Below the pieces are notes generated by a model. That model saw nothing but the letters and a program-made list of their open reading frames with translations. It was not told the DNA's origin and did no database searches. A stretch of 64,000 nt of DNA from assembly GCF_008704855.1 (NCBI RefSeq), contig NZ_CP023691.1, positions 6,076,001-6,140,000 of the forward strand, read 5' to 3'. Of the stretch, positions 1-10,973 are shown in pieces. The stretch comes from Streptomyces platensis (GTDB lineage: Bacteria; Actinomycetota; Actinomycetes; Streptomycetales; Streptomycetaceae). The translations under genes and the position numbers were made by a program. Position 1 is the first letter of the stretch. Each line of letters begins with the position of its first letter.

Positions 1-281
1 AACAGCAGCGCCTCCGCGAGCCCGAGCAGCAGCAGACAGCCGCCGCCGAGCCACGCCCCGCCGGGGTCGCGCTCCGCCACCGGCCCGTCCACCAGCCACT
101 TGAGCACCAGCGGAATGACCAGGCTGACGCAGGAGGCGAGCACCGCGACGAAGGCGGCCGTGAACAGCCGCGCCCGCACCGGCCGGGCGAACGGCCACAG
201 GCGCACCAGCGAGCGCACGGCGGAGCGCCGGGGTAAGTCGGTCGGGTCGGTCCGGTTCGTCGTCTGCGCGGTATCAGCCAT
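1..281 (-). CDS. ABC exporter, N-terminal part (runs off window)
   Basis: Only the first 93 codons are present; the rest lies before base 1. From an ATG at 281 the protein opens with a hydrophilic leader, then a helix rich in Arg/Leu (SLVRLWPFARPVRARL), then two hydrophobic membrane segments separated by KWLVDGPVAERDPGG. This layout is typical of the transmembrane domain of a type IV ABC exporter with membrane and ATPase domains on one chain. The ATPase half is not visible, so substrate and function cannot be named. It is transcribed in the same direction as glgX, which lies upstream of it on this strand. Confidence 0.6.
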   Translation of the reverse strand, partial: MADTAQTTNRTDPTDLPRRSAVRSLVRLWPFARPVRARLFTAAFVAVLASCVSLVIPLVLKWLVDGPVAERDPGGAWLGGGCLLLLGLAEALL

Positions 282-365
282 CACCCGCGAGCGTAAGGCG
301 CGGCACTGACAACGCTCACCCGGATTTCGGCCGATGATCCGCGCCGTGCCGCCGCGCCGTATGCC

Positions 366-2621
<2,256 letters not shown>

Positions 2622-2861
2622 GTGCCCGCCTCCTGCGGCTCATGGCTCGGTCGGGCGGTGGGTCCCGGCATGGCGGTGCCCACCAGCGTGCGCTGGGGAG
2701 TCCCGGCCGTGCAGGTGTCCGCCCTCCCCGTTGTTCTTCCCGCAACCGGGCGTTGCCTCACGCTTCCCGTGGGAAGGGCCTCGCACCGCTCCGTTCTGCC
2801 GATGACATCCCGTTACGCGGCATACGTCCCTATACGGGCATCATCCCGCACAATGCGGTAT

Positions 2862-4178
2862 ATGACCGCCCATCAGCAGGACCGAGCAGGGGACCGAGCG
2901 AAGCGCCGCGGTGGCGCCCGGGCGCGGGGCCGGCTGCCGGAAGGGGCGGAACGCCGGACGGCCGGTGGCGCGGCGGTGCGGGCGGCCCGCCGCACCCGTC
3001 TCGCCCTCGTCGTCCTGGCCGGGCTCACCGGGGCCGCGGCACTGGCAGGCTGCGGGGACCCGGAGGTCTTCACCGGCGGCAAACCGCCCTCCCCGGAGGG
3101 CACGATCACGGTCGTCCCGCACAACGGCGCGCACGGGGTACGGGCCGACGGGCGGTTCGAGGTCCGGGTGCCGGCGGGGCGGCTGGAGCGGGTGGCGGTC
3201 AGCCGGACCGGTGACGCCGGCCGGCGGTCCGTCACCGGGCGGATCTCGTCGGACGGCCTGACCTGGCGGCCCGCCCCCGGGCGCCTCCGGCTCGGCGCGA
3301 AGTACACCGTCGACGCGGTGGCGCTGGACGGCGCGGGCCACCGCTTCGCCCGCCACACCACCTTCACCACCGCGGCCCCCGTCCACCGCTTCGTCGGCCA
3401 CTTCTCACCCCAGCGCGATGCCACCGTCGGCACCGGCCTGATCTTCTCGATGGTCTTCAGCCGCCCGATCGCCGACCGCGCGGCCGTCGAACGCGCCGTC
3501 CGGGTCAGCGCCCGGCCCGGCGTCGCGATCGCCGCCCACTGGTTCGGCCGCCGGCGGCTGGACTTCCGGCCCCGCGACCGCTGGCGGCCGGGCACCGTGA
3601 TCACCGTGCAGCTGCGGCTGCGCGGGGTGAAGGCGGGGCCGAACGCCTACGGGACCCAGCGCAGAACCATCCGCTACCGGGTGGGCCGGGACCAGGTCAG
3701 CACCATCGACGCCGCCCGGCACACCATGACCGTGCGCCAGGACGGCCGGGTCGTGGCGGTGCTGCCGGTCACCGCGGGCGACGACGAGAACCCCACGTAC
3801 AACGGGCGGATGGTGATCCTGGAGCGCCATTCGATGACGCGGATGGACGGCGACACCGTCGGCTTCGGCGGCGAGTACGACATCCCGGACGTGCCGCACG
3901 CCATGCGCCTCACCAGGTCGGGGACCTTCCTGCACGGCAACTACTGGGCGCCGCCCGAGGTCTTCGGCGGCGTCAACACCAGCCACGGCTGCGTGGGGCT
4001 GAAGGACATCAAGGGCGGCGGACCGAACACCCCGGCCGGCTGGTTCTTCGGCCACTCGATCGTCGGCGACACCGTGGAGGTGCACAACTCCCCGGAGCGC
4101 ACGGTCGCGCCGGACAACGGCCTCGGTGGCTGGAACATGCCGTGGGAGTTGTGGCGGGCGGGATCCGCGCTGCGCTGA
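2862..4178 (+). CDS. L,D-transpeptidase, lipoprotein (copy 1)
   Basis: 438 aa. A basic N-terminus and hydrophobic segment end in a lipobox (LAGC near residue 64), so it is predicted to be an exported lipoprotein acting on peptidoglycan, making 3-3 cross-links. Two Ig-like modules (from about residue 80) precede the YkuD catalytic domain. That domain carries the HGNYW histidine and the SHGCVGL motif with catalytic Cys377. The architecture matches mycobacterial LdtMt2-type enzymes. ATG 2862 was chosen; ATG 2853 is in frame nine bases upstream and equally possible. The frame is open far upstream (from 546), but that part is antisense to glgX and is not used. Its paralogue follows directly. Confidence 0.9.
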   Translation: MTAHQQDRAGDRAKRRGGARARGRLPEGAERRTAGGAAVRAARRTRLALVVLAGLTGAAALAGCGDPEVFTGGKPPSPEGTITVVPHNGAHGVRADGRFEVRVPAGRLERVAVSRTGDAGRRSVTGRISSDGLTWRPAPGRLRLGAKYTVDAVALDGAGHRFARHTTFTTAAPVHRFVGHFSPQRDATVGTGLIFSMVFSRPIADRAAVERAVRVSARPGVAIAAHWFGRRRLDFRPRDRWRPGTVITVQLRLRGVKAGPNAYGTQRRTIRYRVGRDQVSTIDAARHTMTVRQDGRVVAVLPVTAGDDENPTYNGRMVILERHSMTRMDGDTVGFGGEYDIPDVPHAMRLTRSGTFLHGNYWAPPEVFGGVNTSHGCVGLKDIKGGGPNTPAGWFFGHSIVGDTVEVHNSPERTVAPDNGLGGWNMPWELWRAGSALR

Positions 4179-4234
4179 ACGGGCGCCGGTCCGCCGGGAC
4201 AAGTCCCCCGCACCACCCCCGCACTTGGGACTGA

Positions 4235-4262
4235 ACAGTGACATTCACGGGGAGTTCACTGT
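4235..4262. promoter_or_regulatory. Inverted repeat upstream of L,D-transpeptidase copy 2
   Basis: ACAGTGA (4235-4241) and TCACTGT (4256-4262) form a perfect 7-bp inverted repeat around a 14-nt spacer, about 95 bp before the start of the second transpeptidase gene. It could be an operator or a small hairpin. No cognate regulator is nearby, so the role is open. Confidence 0.35.
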
Positions 4263-4354
4263 CACGTCGGTGTGGTTATCTAACGGCAAGCGCGCGGCTG
4301 TCCGCATCCGCGTGCGGGGGACCGCGGGCCGTGCGAGGGGAAAAGGGGCCAGTC

Positions 4355-5593
4355 GTGAACGTCCAGCCGAATTCGGGGGTGCCGGCTCGCCGGCGTCGCT
4401 GGCCGCACAAGGGCGGCGGCCCGCTTGCCGTCGCGCTCGCCGCCGTACTGCTGCTGGCGACGGGGTGTGGTGGCAGTGACGGTGACGGCGAGAAGGCCGG
4501 CAAGGCGGGCGGGGACAAGGACGCCTCGCAGGCCGCCGTGACGATAGCGCCCAAGGACGGCGCGGACGAGGTCGCCACCAGCGGCGCGCTGAAGGTGACC
4601 GCCCAGAAGGGCCGGCTCAAGTCCGTCAGGGTCAAGGACGGCAAGGGCAATGAGGTCGACGGGAAGATAGCGGCCGGCGGCGCCGTGTGGAAGCCGAGCG
4701 GCCACCTGGGCGCCTCGACGAAGTACACCGTCGACGCCATAGCGGTGGACGGTCAGGGCCGGGAGGCCGCCGAGCACTCCGGCTTCACCACCCTCGTCCC
4801 CAAGAACACCTTCATCGGCCAGTACAGCCCCGAGAACGGCCAGCGGGTCGGCGTCGGGATGCCGGTCTCGATCCGCTTCACCCGCGGCATCACGGACCCG
4901 AAGGCCGTCGAGGACGCCGTCAAGGTCAGCGCCGAGCCGTCGGTCCCGATCGAGGGCCACTGGTTCGGCAACGACCGGCTCGACTTCCGCCCCGAGAAGT
5001 ACTGGGCGCCCGGCACCAAGGTCACCCTCAAGCTCGACCTCGACGGTGTCGAGGGCCGGCCCGGTGTCTACGGCACCCAGGCCAAGGAGGTCTCGTTCAC
5101 CATCGGCCGCAGCCAGGTCAGCACGGTCGACGCCAAGTCGAAGCAGATGACCGTGGTCCGTGACGGGAAGACGGTCAAGACCATCCCGATCACCTCGGGC
5201 GCGCCGGGCACCGAGACGTACAACGGCAAGATGGTGATCAGCGAGAAGCACCTCGTGACGCGGATGAACGGGGACACCGTCGGCTTCGGCGGGGAGTACG
5301 ACATCAAGGACGTGCCGCATGCGATGCGGCTGAGCACGTCCGGCACCTTCATCCACGGCAACTACTGGTCGGGCCGCGCGGCGTTCGGCACCCGCAACGC
5401 CAGCCACGGCTGTGTCGGCCTGTTCGACCAGCGCGGCGGCGGTGACGGTTCCACCCCGGCGGCGTGGTTCTTCCGCAACTCCGTCATCGGCGATGTGGTC
5501 GTCGTCAAGAACTCGCACGATGAAACGATCCAGCCGGACAACGGCTTCAGCGACTGGAACCTCTCCTGGGAGAAGTGGAAGGCCGCGCAGTAG
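4355..5593 (+). CDS. L,D-transpeptidase, lipoprotein (copy 2)
   Basis: 412 aa with the same architecture as the preceding gene: signal peptide, lipobox (LATGC), two Ig-like modules and a YkuD domain with HGNYW and SHGCVGL (catalytic Cys353). Long stretches match copy 1 residue for residue (for example DTVGFGGEYDI and DVPHAMRL), so the pair arose by tandem duplication. The GTG at 4355 is chosen because a purine-rich site (GAGGGGAAAAGGGG) lies just upstream and the signal peptide begins soon after. The frame opens at 4238, but the extra residues are not signal-like. Likely role: 3-3 cross-linking of peptidoglycan at the outer face of the membrane. Confidence 0.9.
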   Translation: MNVQPNSGVPARRRRWPHKGGGPLAVALAAVLLLATGCGGSDGDGEKAGKAGGDKDASQAAVTIAPKDGADEVATSGALKVTAQKGRLKSVRVKDGKGNEVDGKIAAGGAVWKPSGHLGASTKYTVDAIAVDGQGREAAEHSGFTTLVPKNTFIGQYSPENGQRVGVGMPVSIRFTRGITDPKAVEDAVKVSAEPSVPIEGHWFGNDRLDFRPEKYWAPGTKVTLKLDLDGVEGRPGVYGTQAKEVSFTIGRSQVSTVDAKSKQMTVVRDGKTVKTIPITSGAPGTETYNGKMVISEKHLVTRMNGDTVGFGGEYDIKDVPHAMRLSTSGTFIHGNYWSGRAAFGTRNASHGCVGLFDQRGGGDGSTPAAWFFRNSVIGDVVVVKNSHDETIQPDNGFSDWNLSWEKWKAAQ

Positions 5594-5609
5594 AACGGCC
5601 GGAAGGCGA

Positions 5610-5648
5610 CCGGGCCCGCTGCACTGTGACCGAGTGCACCGGGCCCGG
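5610..5648 (+). terminator. Hairpin after L,D-transpeptidase copy 2
   Basis: CCGGGCCC (5610-5617) pairs with GGGCCCGG (5641-5648), and an inner TGCACT/AGTGCA pairing extends the stem after a small internal mismatch. It starts 16 nt after the stop codon and precedes the enoyl-CoA hydratase gene. There is no U-tract, as usual in Streptomyces terminators. Confidence 0.6.
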
Positions 5649-5676
5649 CGTCGTTAACGCGTACTAACCTTCCGGC

Positions 5677-6444
5677 ATGACTGTGAATCTCGAGGTCGCC
5701 GACGGCGTCGGCACCATCCGCCTGGACCGTCCGCCGATGAACGCACTGGACATCGCCACCCAGGACCGGCTGCGCGAGCTGGCCGAGGAGGCGACCCGCC
5801 GCGACGACGTCCGTGCGGTCGTCATCTGGGGCGGGGAGAAGGTGTTCGCGGCCGGTGCGGACATCAAGGAAATGCAGGTCATGGATCACGCGGCGATGGT
5901 CGTGCGGTCCAAGGCGCTCCAGGACTCGTTCACCGCCGTGGCCCGGATCCCCAAGCCGGTGGTCGCCGCGATCACCGGCTATGCGCTGGGTGGCGGCTGC
6001 GAGCTGGCGCTCTGTGCCGACATCCGGATCGCGGCCGACAACGCCAAGCTCGGCCAGCCGGAGATCCTGCTGGGGCTCATCCCGGGCGCCGGCGGCACCC
6101 AGCGGCTGGCGCGGCTGGTGGGCCCGTCCAAGGCCAAGGACCTGATCTTCACCGGCCGTCAGGTGAAGGCCGACGAGGCGCTCACCCTCGGGCTGGTCGA
6201 CCGGGTGGTGCCGGCCGCCGAGGTCTACGAGCAGGCGCACGCCTGGGCCGCGCGGCTGGCGGCCGGCCCCGCGCTGGCGCTGCGGGCCGCGAAGGAGTCC
6301 GTCGACGCGGGCCTGGAGACCGACATCGACACCGGCCTCACCATTGAACGCAACTGGTTCGCGGGGCTGTTCGCGACCGAGGACCGGGAGACCGGCATGC
6401 GCAGCTTCGTCGAGGAAGGTCCGGGCAAGGCCAAGTTCCGCTGA
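5677..6444 (+). CDS. Enoyl-CoA hydratase/isomerase family protein
   Basis: 255 aa crotonase-fold protein, the standard length. The oxyanion-hole and active-site motifs are present: AGADIKEM near residue 63, GYALGGGCELALCADIRIA (Glu on the central helix) and GQPEILLGLIPGAGGTQRL (second catalytic Glu). Having both acidic residues fits genuine enoyl-CoA hydratase activity in fatty-acid beta-oxidation rather than an unrelated crotonase. It is monocistronic in appearance, with a hairpin upstream. The exact acyl substrate cannot be told from sequence. Confidence 0.92.
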   Translation: MTVNLEVADGVGTIRLDRPPMNALDIATQDRLRELAEEATRRDDVRAVVIWGGEKVFAAGADIKEMQVMDHAAMVVRSKALQDSFTAVARIPKPVVAAITGYALGGGCELALCADIRIAADNAKLGQPEILLGLIPGAGGTQRLARLVGPSKAKDLIFTGRQVKADEALTLGLVDRVVPAAEVYEQAHAWAARLAAGPALALRAAKESVDAGLETDIDTGLTIERNWFAGLFATEDRETGMRSFVEEGPGKAKFR

Positions 6445-6708
6445 AACAACTGGTGTTGACGGGACATCTGAGGTTTGGCCGGGACGTGATGCCCCTTGTG
6501 GGGGAATGATGCACACCTTAATTACGCCTTAAGGCAACCTTGTTGAGGCTTTTCGCCCGCTCTGCGGATGCCGGGTGTTGTCGCAGCTCAGCAGGTGCGA
6601 CCCGGAACCTTGACTGCCTTTGGCAGATGTCTCGGCGAGGGGATGGAACCGACGATTCCGGACAGCGGATTCCGTCGGTTCCACCCCCGTGACCGTCAAG
6701 TAACGGCC

Positions 6709-7248
6709 ATGATGGGGGGCATGGCGGGCCTCGAAGGAATGGAGCAGCCGCGGCCGCGGAGCGAACCGGCCGCCGCAGGATGGGGCATCCCCGGCACGGA
6801 CCGGGACCAGGCCCCGGCTCCCCGCAGACCGGCGTCCGCGGCACCCGAACCGGCCGGCGATCCGGCCCTCGGTGAGGTCCGGCTCCCCTCCCGCCCCCAG
6901 TCCGCGGGTATCGCCCGCCGGCTCACCGCCGCCGTCCTCCTCAAGCAGTGGTTCCTGACGCCCCAGCTCGCCGAGCACGCCGTGCTGCTGGTCTCCGAGC
7001 TCGTCGGCAACGCCGTACGGCACACCGGCGCCCGCACCTTCGGGCTGCGGATGCTGCGCCGCCGTGGCTGGATCCGCATCGAGGTACGCGACCCGTCCCG
7101 CGGCCTGCCATGTCTCATGCCGGTCCAGGAGATGGACCTCAGCGGCCGCGGTCTCTTCCTCGTCGACACGCTCTCCGAGCGCTGGGGCGTGGATCTGCTG
7201 CCCCGCGGCAAGACCACCTGGTTCGAGATGCGGATCGCCGACCGCTGA
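6709..7248 (+). CDS. RsbW-like ATP-binding protein (HATPase)
   Basis: About 179 aa. The C-terminal two thirds are a GHKL ATPase of the anti-sigma factor type: an N-box helix ELVGNAVRHTG, then a G1-like segment (VRDPSRGLP) and a G2 glycine loop (GRGLFLVDTL). There is no HisKA or sensor domain. Streptomyces encodes many such small HATPases, and most have no known partner; some act as serine kinases on anti-anti-sigma factors. The N-terminal ~60 residues are Pro/Ala-rich. Start uncertain: the frame is open from 6568, and ATG 6709, 6712 or 6721 all leave the domain intact. No partner sigma factor is adjacent. Confidence 0.8.
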   Translation: MMGGMAGLEGMEQPRPRSEPAAAGWGIPGTDRDQAPAPRRPASAAPEPAGDPALGEVRLPSRPQSAGIARRLTAAVLLKQWFLTPQLAEHAVLLVSELVGNAVRHTGARTFGLRMLRRRGWIRIEVRDPSRGLPCLMPVQEMDLSGRGLFLVDTLSERWGVDLLPRGKTTWFEMRIADR

Positions 7249-7381
7249 ACGCCGGTTCCCCGGCCCCGGCCCGGCCGGGCGGCCCGCGACAGGCGCCGGG
7301 GTCCGGCGGTGCTCCGCTCGCGCGGCGACGATCCGTAGGATGGGTTGTTCATGCTCGCGCGAGGTACAGAGAGGGAGGGAC

Positions 7382-7861
7382 ATGCGCCCTGTGCGCCGGT
7401 CGGCCGCGCTGACGCTGCTGCTCCTCCTCTCCGTCACCTTCGGGCCGCTGCTGTGCCGGATCGGCGGCGACCAGGCCTGGCTGGCGGGCCGGGCGGCGAC
7501 GGCCACGGCGGACTGGCGGGCGGGTGACGCGCCGCCCGCGGCCGCCCCGGACACCACCGGCCCGGCGGACGGAACCGCCACCGCGCGACCGGCCACCGCG
7601 CACCACGGCCCGCGGCTCGACCCCGCTGCCCCGCTCGCCGTCGCCCACGCGCCCAAGAGGTGCTCGGACCGGCATGCGCCGGGGCCCGACGAGGGCGCCC
7701 CGCTGCCCGCACCGCACCGCGGTGAGCCCCTCGCCCCCGCCACCATCGGCCCGGGGCCGCTCGCCGTGGATCTGCCCGTGCAGTGCGCGCTGGCCCGGCC
7801 ACCGACGGACAGCGCATCCGTCATCGACCACACCGCGCTCCTCCCCGTACTGCGGATATAG
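7382..7861 (+). CDS. Small exported Cys-containing protein, unknown
   Basis: 159 aa, not recognised. ATG 7382 follows an excellent ribosome binding site (GAGGGAGGG). The N-terminus (MRPVRRSAALTLLLLL) is a signal peptide or membrane anchor, and the rest is Pro/Ala-rich and low-complexity with only three cysteines (in LLCRI, KRCSD and VQCAL). It lies just upstream of a DsbA-like thioredoxin and a CcdA-like protein in the same direction, so an extracytoplasmic thiol-related role is possible but is inferred only from position. High third-position GC supports coding. Confidence 0.6.
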   Translation: MRPVRRSAALTLLLLLSVTFGPLLCRIGGDQAWLAGRAATATADWRAGDAPPAAAPDTTGPADGTATARPATAHHGPRLDPAAPLAVAHAPKRCSDRHAPGPDEGAPLPAPHRGEPLAPATIGPGPLAVDLPVQCALARPPTDSASVIDHTALLPVLRI

Positions 7862-7918
7862 GCCGCCGCCCCGACGCACCCGGCCCGAATTCCCCCTCCG
7901 TACGTCTGGAGCTTCCGC

Positions 7919-8701
7919 ATGCCCGTTTCCGCCTCTCCCACCCGCAAACTGGCCGCCATCGGCGCGGTCGTGGCCCTCGTCGTCGCCCTGATCGCCATCG
8001 CGATCGCCGTCGGCTCGTCCGTCGAGGGCGACCGCGACACCGGCCGCACCGACGCACCCGAGGCCGCCGCCTCCACCGATCCCCAGGAGGACCCCGCGCA
8101 GCAGAAGATGTTCGACGACCTCGCCAAGCGGACCAGCCGGCGCGCCGACGGCGACCCGCTGGCCATCGGCAAGAAGGACGCCCCGGTGGTCCTCGTCGAA
8201 TACGCCGACTACCAGTGCTCGTTCTGCGGCCGCTTCACCCGGGAGACCCAGCCCGGCCTGATCAAGAAGTTCGTCGACAAGGGCACTCTGCGCATCGAAT
8301 TCCGCAACTTCACCGTCTTCGGCGCGCACTCCGAGCGGGCCGCCCGCGCCTCCTGGGCCGCCGGTCAGCAGGGCAAGTTCTGGCAGCTGCACGACGAGCT
8401 GTACGCCAAGACCCGTAAGGGCGCGGCGCTCGCCGAGGACAAGCTCGTCGACATGGCCCGTGAGAGCGGCGTGGACGACCTCGACAAGTTCCGTACCGAT
8501 CTGAACAGCAAGGAAGCCGAGCGGGCGCTGAAGAAGGATCAGGACGAGGGCTACCAGCTCGGGGTGCAGTCCACGCCGTCCTTCCTGGTCAACGGCCGTC
8601 CGGTGGCCGGGGCCCAGCCCCAGGAGGTCTTCGCCCAGGCCATCGAGGAGGCGGCGGCACGGGCGAAGCACGGCACGTCGGCCAAGGGAGCCGGCAAATG
8701 A
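7919..8701 (+). CDS. DsbA-family thiol-disulfide oxidoreductase
   Basis: 260 aa. One N-terminal membrane anchor (AVVALVVALIAIAIAV) is followed by a Thioredoxin_4/DsbA domain. The active site CSFC sits in YADYQCSFCGRF, a helical insertion follows, and the cis-proline loop is QSTPSFLVNG. It would catalyse disulfide formation or isomerisation at the outer face of the membrane. The stop codon overlaps the start of the CcdA-like gene (ATGA), indicating translational coupling; CcdA-type proteins pass reducing equivalents across the membrane to such proteins. Confidence 0.9.
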   Translation: MPVSASPTRKLAAIGAVVALVVALIAIAIAVGSSVEGDRDTGRTDAPEAAASTDPQEDPAQQKMFDDLAKRTSRRADGDPLAIGKKDAPVVLVEYADYQCSFCGRFTRETQPGLIKKFVDKGTLRIEFRNFTVFGAHSERAARASWAAGQQGKFWQLHDELYAKTRKGAALAEDKLVDMARESGVDDLDKFRTDLNSKEAERALKKDQDEGYQLGVQSTPSFLVNGRPVAGAQPQEVFAQAIEEAAARAKHGTSAKGAGK

Positions 8702-9537
8702 CCGACATCGGCTATCTCGCGGCGTTCCTGGGCGGTGCGCTCGCGCTGCTCAGCCCGTGCAGCGCACTGCTGCTGCCGGCGTTCTTCGCGTACTCCCTGT
8801 CCACGCCCGGCCGGCTGGTCGCCCGTACCGGCGTGTTCTATCTGGGGCTGGCCACCACACTGGTGCCGCTCGGCGCGGCCAGTACGGCGGCCAGCCGGCT
8901 GTTCAACGGCCACCGCGATCTGCTGATCGCCGTCGGCGGCTGGGTCGTCATCGCGATGGGCCTCGCCCAGATCCTCGGCCTGGGCTTCGCCTCCCGGCGC
9001 GCCCAGGCCGCCGCCGCGCGGATCACCCCGCGGTCGGCCGTCTCCACCTTCCTGCTCGGCTGTGTCTACGGCCTGGCCGGGTTCTGCGCGGGGCCGATCC
9101 TCGGCGCGGTGCTGACGGTGACGGCGGTCAGCGGCTCACCGGTCTACGGCGCCTCCATGCTCGCCGTCTACGCGCTGGGCATGGCGCTGCCGCTGTTCGT
9201 ACTGGCGCTGCTGTGGGACCGCTGCAAGCTCGGCACCCGGGGCTGGCTGCGGGGCCGTGAATTCACCGTCGGCAGGCTGCGGCTGCACACCACCTCGCTG
9301 CTGTCCGGGCTGTTCTTCATCGGTATCGGCGTGCTGTTCCTGCGCTTCAACGGGACCAGTGCGCTGCCCGGCATCCTCGACGCGGACAGTGAATTCCGGG
9401 CCGAGGAGTGGGCCACGCGGATCGGCAACGGCGTGCCCGATGCCGTCCTGATCGCGGTCGCCGCGCTGGTCATCGCCGGGGTGCTCGGCCGGTTCGCGCT
9501 ACGGCCGGAGAAGAAGCAGCGGGACGGTACCGAATAG
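8698..9537 (+). CDS. CcdA/DsbD-type transmembrane thiol reductant transporter
   Basis: 279 aa polytopic membrane protein with about six hydrophobic segments. The two conserved CcdA cysteines occur in matching contexts: LLSPCSALLLPAFF in the first helix and LAGFCAGPILGAVL in the fourth. The family relays electrons from cytoplasmic thioredoxin to periplasmic thioredoxin-like proteins. Here the translationally coupled partner is the upstream DsbA-like protein rather than cytochrome c biogenesis genes, which suggests a role in extracytoplasmic disulfide handling. Confidence 0.88.
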   Translation: MTDIGYLAAFLGGALALLSPCSALLLPAFFAYSLSTPGRLVARTGVFYLGLATTLVPLGAASTAASRLFNGHRDLLIAVGGWVVIAMGLAQILGLGFASRRAQAAAARITPRSAVSTFLLGCVYGLAGFCAGPILGAVLTVTAVSGSPVYGASMLAVYALGMALPLFVLALLWDRCKLGTRGWLRGREFTVGRLRLHTTSLLSGLFFIGIGVLFLRFNGTSALPGILDADSEFRAEEWATRIGNGVPDAVLIAVAALVIAGVLGRFALRPEKKQRDGTE

Positions 9538-9546
9538 CCACGCGCG

Positions 9547-9579
9547 AGCGGGGCCCACCGGGAGACGGTGAGCCCCGCT
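9547..9579. terminator. Bidirectional terminator between CcdA-like gene and dGTPase
   Basis: AGCGGGGC (9547-9554) pairs with GCCCCGCT (9572-9579), and CACCG/CGGTG extends the stem inward to a short loop. The hairpin sits in the 50-bp gap between two convergent genes and could serve both. Confidence 0.75.
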
Positions 9580-9587
9580 CCCCGGCC

Positions 9588-10913
9588 TCACAGCCACACG
9601 TTGTCGTTGACCGAGCCCAGGCCCGTGCCGGACAGCCGCCGGTGCAGGGCCAGTGCCTGATCCTCGGTCAGCGAGGCGACATGGTCCGCGGCGGCCCGCA
9701 GCCGGTCGCCGTGCAGCGCCAGCTCCTCGGCGCGGTCCGGCGGCAGCAGCTCGGGCGCGTCATGGCTCCAGCGCAGCAGCTCGCTCACCACCCGCCGCTT
9801 GCCGTGCTGCTGGGTGGCCAGCGCCGGGCGGTCGATGACGTAGCACCACACCAGCTCCTTGAGCAGATCGCAGGCGGCCCGCCGGTCCGCCGGGATCACC
9901 AGCTGCGCCCCGTAGCGGATCGCCGCGGGGCCGCCCACCTCCAGCTCGATGCCCCGGGTGAAGTACGAGATCAGATCCGCGGTGCGGCGATTGACCGCCA
10001 CCGCGTCCTCATGGCTGCCGCTGTACGGGGCGGGCACCGCCAGCCGCTTGCCGATGTCCTCCATCATCACCAGCGCGGCCGCCCGGTCGAAGTCCTCGCC
10101 CGCCCGCGCCCGCTTGGCCTGCACATAGTCCAGGAAGCGGCAGGTCTCCCGCTCGGTGTCGCTGCCCGCGGCGCCGTCCGGCGGGAACAGCGCGGCCAGC
10201 GGGATCAGGCCCGTGCGATAGAAGTCCTCGACGTCATGGCAGGCGTAGGTGACATCGTCCGCCCAGTCCATGACCTGTTCCTCGACCGGTACGGCGGTGT
10301 CCGTACGGCCGGCCCGCACCCAGGAGAACGCCTCCCGGTCGGCGACGTACACGCCCCACTTCACATGCCGCGCCGGATCCTGGTCGACGGGCGCCCGCTC
10401 CCAGGGGTATTTCGTGGCGGCGTCCAGACAGGCGCGGGTCAGATGCAGCCCGCGGTGGCCCGGGTATTTGTGGGCGGCGAGGAAGGTCAGTACCCGCAGG
10501 GTCTGCGCATTGCCCTCGAAGCTGTCGAGGACGCCGTCCGCGAAGTGCAGTTCGTCCATCGTGGCGCGCAGCGCCATCTCACCCGCGTGCCCGAAGGGCG
10601 GATGCCCGATGTCATGCGCCATGCACGCCGCCTCGACGAGCGCCGGATTCGGCCCGCCGTACTGCCGCTCCAGCCGCTCCGCCATCCGCCGGCCGAGCTG
10701 CGCCACCTTCATCGAGTGCGTCAGCCGGGTGTGGTACGCACCCAGCTCTGCACTCGCCACCACCTGGCTCTTGCCGGCCAGCGCCCGCCACTGCGTCGAG
10801 TACAGGATCCGGTCGACGTCATGCTCGAACCCGGACCGCTGCCCGTCGTCGGGCACCCGTCGCCGGAGGGAGTGCTGCTCTAGATCCTCATCGCTGTATC
10901 TGGCAGGTCGCAT
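9588..10913 (-). CDS. dgt: Deoxyguanosinetriphosphate triphosphohydrolase-like protein
   Basis: About 441 aa HD-domain protein of the dGTPase family (dNTP to deoxynucleoside plus tripolyphosphate). The metal ligands are visible: the His of RLTHSMKVAQ, the HD pair in MAHDIGHPPFGHAGE, and the later Asp in DWADDVTYACHDVED. These match the family's H...HD...D signature. ATG 10913 is used; a GTG at 10940 would add nine residues. The gene probably limits dNTP pools or removes damaged purine nucleotides. It is convergent with the CcdA-like gene and is followed upstream by a small Cys protein. Confidence 0.9.
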   Translation of the reverse strand: MRPARYSDEDLEQHSLRRRVPDDGQRSGFEHDVDRILYSTQWRALAGKSQVVASAELGAYHTRLTHSMKVAQLGRRMAERLERQYGGPNPALVEAACMAHDIGHPPFGHAGEMALRATMDELHFADGVLDSFEGNAQTLRVLTFLAAHKYPGHRGLHLTRACLDAATKYPWERAPVDQDPARHVKWGVYVADREAFSWVRAGRTDTAVPVEEQVMDWADDVTYACHDVEDFYRTGLIPLAALFPPDGAAGSDTERETCRFLDYVQAKRARAGEDFDRAAALVMMEDIGKRLAVPAPYSGSHEDAVAVNRRTADLISYFTRGIELEVGGPAAIRYGAQLVIPADRRAACDLLKELVWCYVIDRPALATQQHGKRRVVSELLRWSHDAPELLPPDRAEELALHGDRLRAAADHVASLTEDQALALHRRLSGTGLGSVNDNVWL

Positions 10914-10973
10914 GCGCGGATGGTAGTCCTGCCCGCCCACCGGGCCCGTTCCGGGCCCGCACCCCCACCGGTG

